Below are positions 62,385 through 64,000 of a stretch of 64,000 nucleotides of DNA, in pieces. Every line of letters begins with the position of its first letter. Position 1 is the stretch's first letter. The position numbers were made by a program, and so were the translations under genes. The stretch lies in the NCBI RefSeq assembly GCF_001499905.1, contig NZ_LQIS01000023.1, positions 186,001 to 250,000 on the forward strand. Direction: 5' to 3'. The stretch is from Mycobacterium sp. GA-1285 (GTDB lineage Bacteria; Actinomycetota; Actinomycetes; Mycobacteriales; Mycobacteriaceae). Under the pieces are notes generated by a model, which did no database searches, was not told the origin of the DNA, and worked only from the letters and a program-made list of their open reading frames with translations.

Positions 62385-63884
62385 TCACGTAGGCGTGGGC
62401 GCGCGTGCAAGCCTTAGCTGTGCCGCGACGCCCGCAGCTTCCCGACCGAGATGCTGGTCCTCGGCGTGTTTCGGCTCATCCGGCCCCTCATGATGGCCCT
62501 CCGCCATTCCTTTCGGGTCGTGTCCTGGCGGGTCGAGTCCGGCATATCGGTGGTCGACGCGCGAGTGGAGATATGCCCTTTCCATCAAGAGCTTGGAGGG
62601 AACAAGTCGTCCCTGGTCAACAGTGTGTTTCCCCAAGTGGATAGGGAGCAGGGGTGGATTGCTTTGATAGCTCTTGCTAGAGGGAGTACGAACAGCATCA
62701 GACAGAACCTTGTCCATTACTTCCTGTAGCTGTTGCTTATCGCAGACTGGGACTAAGAAGCTATCGTGCACGATCAGGGGACACCGACCGGTCTCGTCGA
62801 TCATGGCAAGCAATACCTTCACAGCCATGTCACTGTCGGTGCGCATCAGCTGAGCACCAATGCCTGTGCCGAAAGCCTCGGAGATCCTGTAGTGCTTGTG
62901 CTTGATCGCCGCGATCAGCCTCTCCACGGCCACGGACAGCTCCGACCGGGCCAGTCCGTAGAGGCCGTTCTCCAGGGCCAGATCGTCATTGTCGGTCAGT
63001 AAGGCGGTGACCGCACCAACCTCGGTGCCGCCGTCAGCGTTCAGCGCCACCAGGGTGGCGACTTTGACCAGTGCTCTGGAGAAACCGTCGATCTCGTAGA
63101 GGTCGCCTTCGGGCATCTTTTTCCCGGCTCGTTGGTACGCCAGCTGCATGTGCAAGCTGGTGTAGTCCAGCTCCACCATCTGCGACTGCTCGCCGTCGAC
63201 CATCATGACGATTCTGGCCCGCACCTCTTTGCGCATCTGCTGATAGCTGCTGCCTTGGTGATAAAGGCGTCCGCCCCTGCGGAAGGTCCGGTTGAAGATG
63301 CGGGCTGCGGGCGGGATGTATAACTCGGTGTCGTCAAGGAAGTACCGCTGGCTGGCGAGGTGGGCGTTGACGAACTTGATGTCGCGGCGCATGCGCTGGA
63401 TCGTCGAGGTGTCCCTAAAACCGATCGACTTGCCGTCCTTGTCACGCAGGATGATCTCGTCTTTGAGCATCGCGCCCCGGCGGCTGCTGACGTCAACCAG
63501 GTGCGCGAGCAACATGAGCTTATCGGTGGCCTGGATGATGGACTGCTTCTTGAACCACCACAGGCCCGTGTGGCCATCGGCGTACCCATTAGCCATCAAC
63601 CAGTCTGCGGCCCGCACCACGCGTCGATACGTCAACATGGGGTCGCCCTGATAGGCATGGAAGTAGCTATAACTCTTCGGTGATCGGGAGTAGCGCAACG
63701 GCATGTCAGTGGTCCGCTTCTCCGCTACCAATGAGCAGGCCACCAATGCGGTGTCGAGTGAGCCAGGACCGGTCAGATTCAAACCCTTGCGCATTATCTC
63801 CAGTTGTTCATCGCTCCACCCGCCGCGCAGCGGGTTGTGCTCACCCTTAAAGGGGGCGATGACGTCGAATAGACGGCGACTCAC
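62385..63884 (-). CDS. Putative plasmid/phage-type protein with family-A-polymerase-like palm motifs
   Basis: 499 residues from GTG. Residues about 235-395 carry, in order, a motif A-like MVELDYTSLHMQLAY (Asp240, Tyr241, His245), a motif B-like RALVKVATLVALNA (Arg270, Lys274, Asn282) and a motif C-like LIVHDSFLVPV (His373, Asp374). These match the palm/fingers order of family A DNA polymerases. The N-terminal 230 residues (YFHAYQGDPMLTYRRVVRAA, LYIPPAARIFNRTFRRGGRL) have no exonuclease motifs; the last 100 residues are charged and disordered. I recall similar unnamed proteins on actinobacterial and rhizobial plasmids. Polymerase activity is an inference. Nothing is seen in 63885-64000. Confidence 0.6.
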   Translation of the reverse strand: MSRRLFDVIAPFKGEHNPLRGGWSDEQLEIMRKGLNLTGPGSLDTALVACSLVAEKRTTDMPLRYSRSPKSYSYFHAYQGDPMLTYRRVVRAADWLMANGYADGHTGLWWFKKQSIIQATDKLMLLAHLVDVSSRRGAMLKDEIILRDKDGKSIGFRDTSTIQRMRRDIKFVNAHLASQRYFLDDTELYIPPAARIFNRTFRRGGRLYHQGSSYQQMRKEVRARIVMMVDGEQSQMVELDYTSLHMQLAYQRAGKKMPEGDLYEIDGFSRALVKVATLVALNADGGTEVGAVTALLTDNDDLALENGLYGLARSELSVAVERLIAAIKHKHYRISEAFGTGIGAQLMRTDSDMAVKVLLAMIDETGRCPLIVHDSFLVPVCDKQQLQEVMDKVLSDAVRTPSSKSYQSNPPLLPIHLGKHTVDQGRLVPSKLLMERAYLHSRVDHRYAGLDPPGHDPKGMAEGHHEGPDEPKHAEDQHLGREAAGVAAQLRLARAPTPT

Positions 63885-64000
63885 AAGTCACCCTTGATTG
63901 TTGTCGACCGGGCGCTGCAAACGGCGCTGCGGACGCTGACGCACTGAAAGCTTCGACGAACCGACGTCGTCGGGGTGGAGGGCTTGACCCGGCCACAAGG

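Overview
The window looks like chromosome of a GC-rich, fast-growing mycobacterium (Mycobacterium/Mycolicibacterium). Two things support this. The first 21.4 kb carries the same gene set as the M. tuberculosis Rv3311-Rv3330 neighbourhood: dacB1, a class III aminotransferase, sigJ, sdhBADC, cdd-deoA-add and an Rv3311-like gene. The rest is full of mycobacterial small secreted DUF732 proteins. Starts are often GTG, stop/start overlaps (GTGA or ATGA) are frequent, and several genes look leaderless (TANNNT ending 6-7 nt before the start codon).

Core region, 1-21441. It holds the tail of a flavin oxidoreductase, a D,D-carboxypeptidase, an SMP-30-like lactonase, an Lrp regulator coupled to its aminotransferase, and an ECF41 sigma factor beside a CxxC carboxymuconolactone-decarboxylase-like partner. 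That partner is preceded by an exact ECF41-type promoter. Then come a zinc-ribbon/cyclase/STAND ATPase signalling protein, the succinate dehydrogenase operon (sdhC-D-A-B) divergent from the nucleoside salvage operon cdd-deoA-add, an Rv3311-like acidic protein, a two-CBS protein, and two coupled dynamin-like GTPases.

Accessory region, 21442-64000. This reads as a mosaic genomic island. Defence-like genes include an HNH endonuclease resembling type IV restriction enzymes, a TIR-domain protein with a PcrA/UvrD-type C-terminal module, a complete type I restriction-modification operon (hsdM-hsdS-hsdR), a PD-(D/E)XK protein with a decayed partner, a decayed NucS-like nuclease, and an HNH gene divergent from a RusA-like gene. 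A Ser/Thr kinase, a small protein, an EcsC protein and a zinc-ribbon protein form a possible operon. Between them lie cassettes of short exported proteins (DUF732, Excalibur, staphylococcal-nuclease-like, WGxxGxxG), many overlapping by 4 bp and some decayed. Mobile DNA includes a serine recombinase, an apparently intact IS110-family element with a structured 5' leader (candidate bridge RNA), a second IS110 3' fragment, and two IS21 IstA remnants. The window ends in plasmid- or phage-like genes: an ATP-dependent DNA ligase, a frameshifted ADP-ribosyltransferase-like gene, small zinc-finger proteins, and a 499-residue protein with family-A-polymerase-like palm motifs.

No rRNA, tRNA or CRISPR array was seen. 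Everything here was read by eye; no alignments or profile searches were run, so family names rest on motifs and recall.
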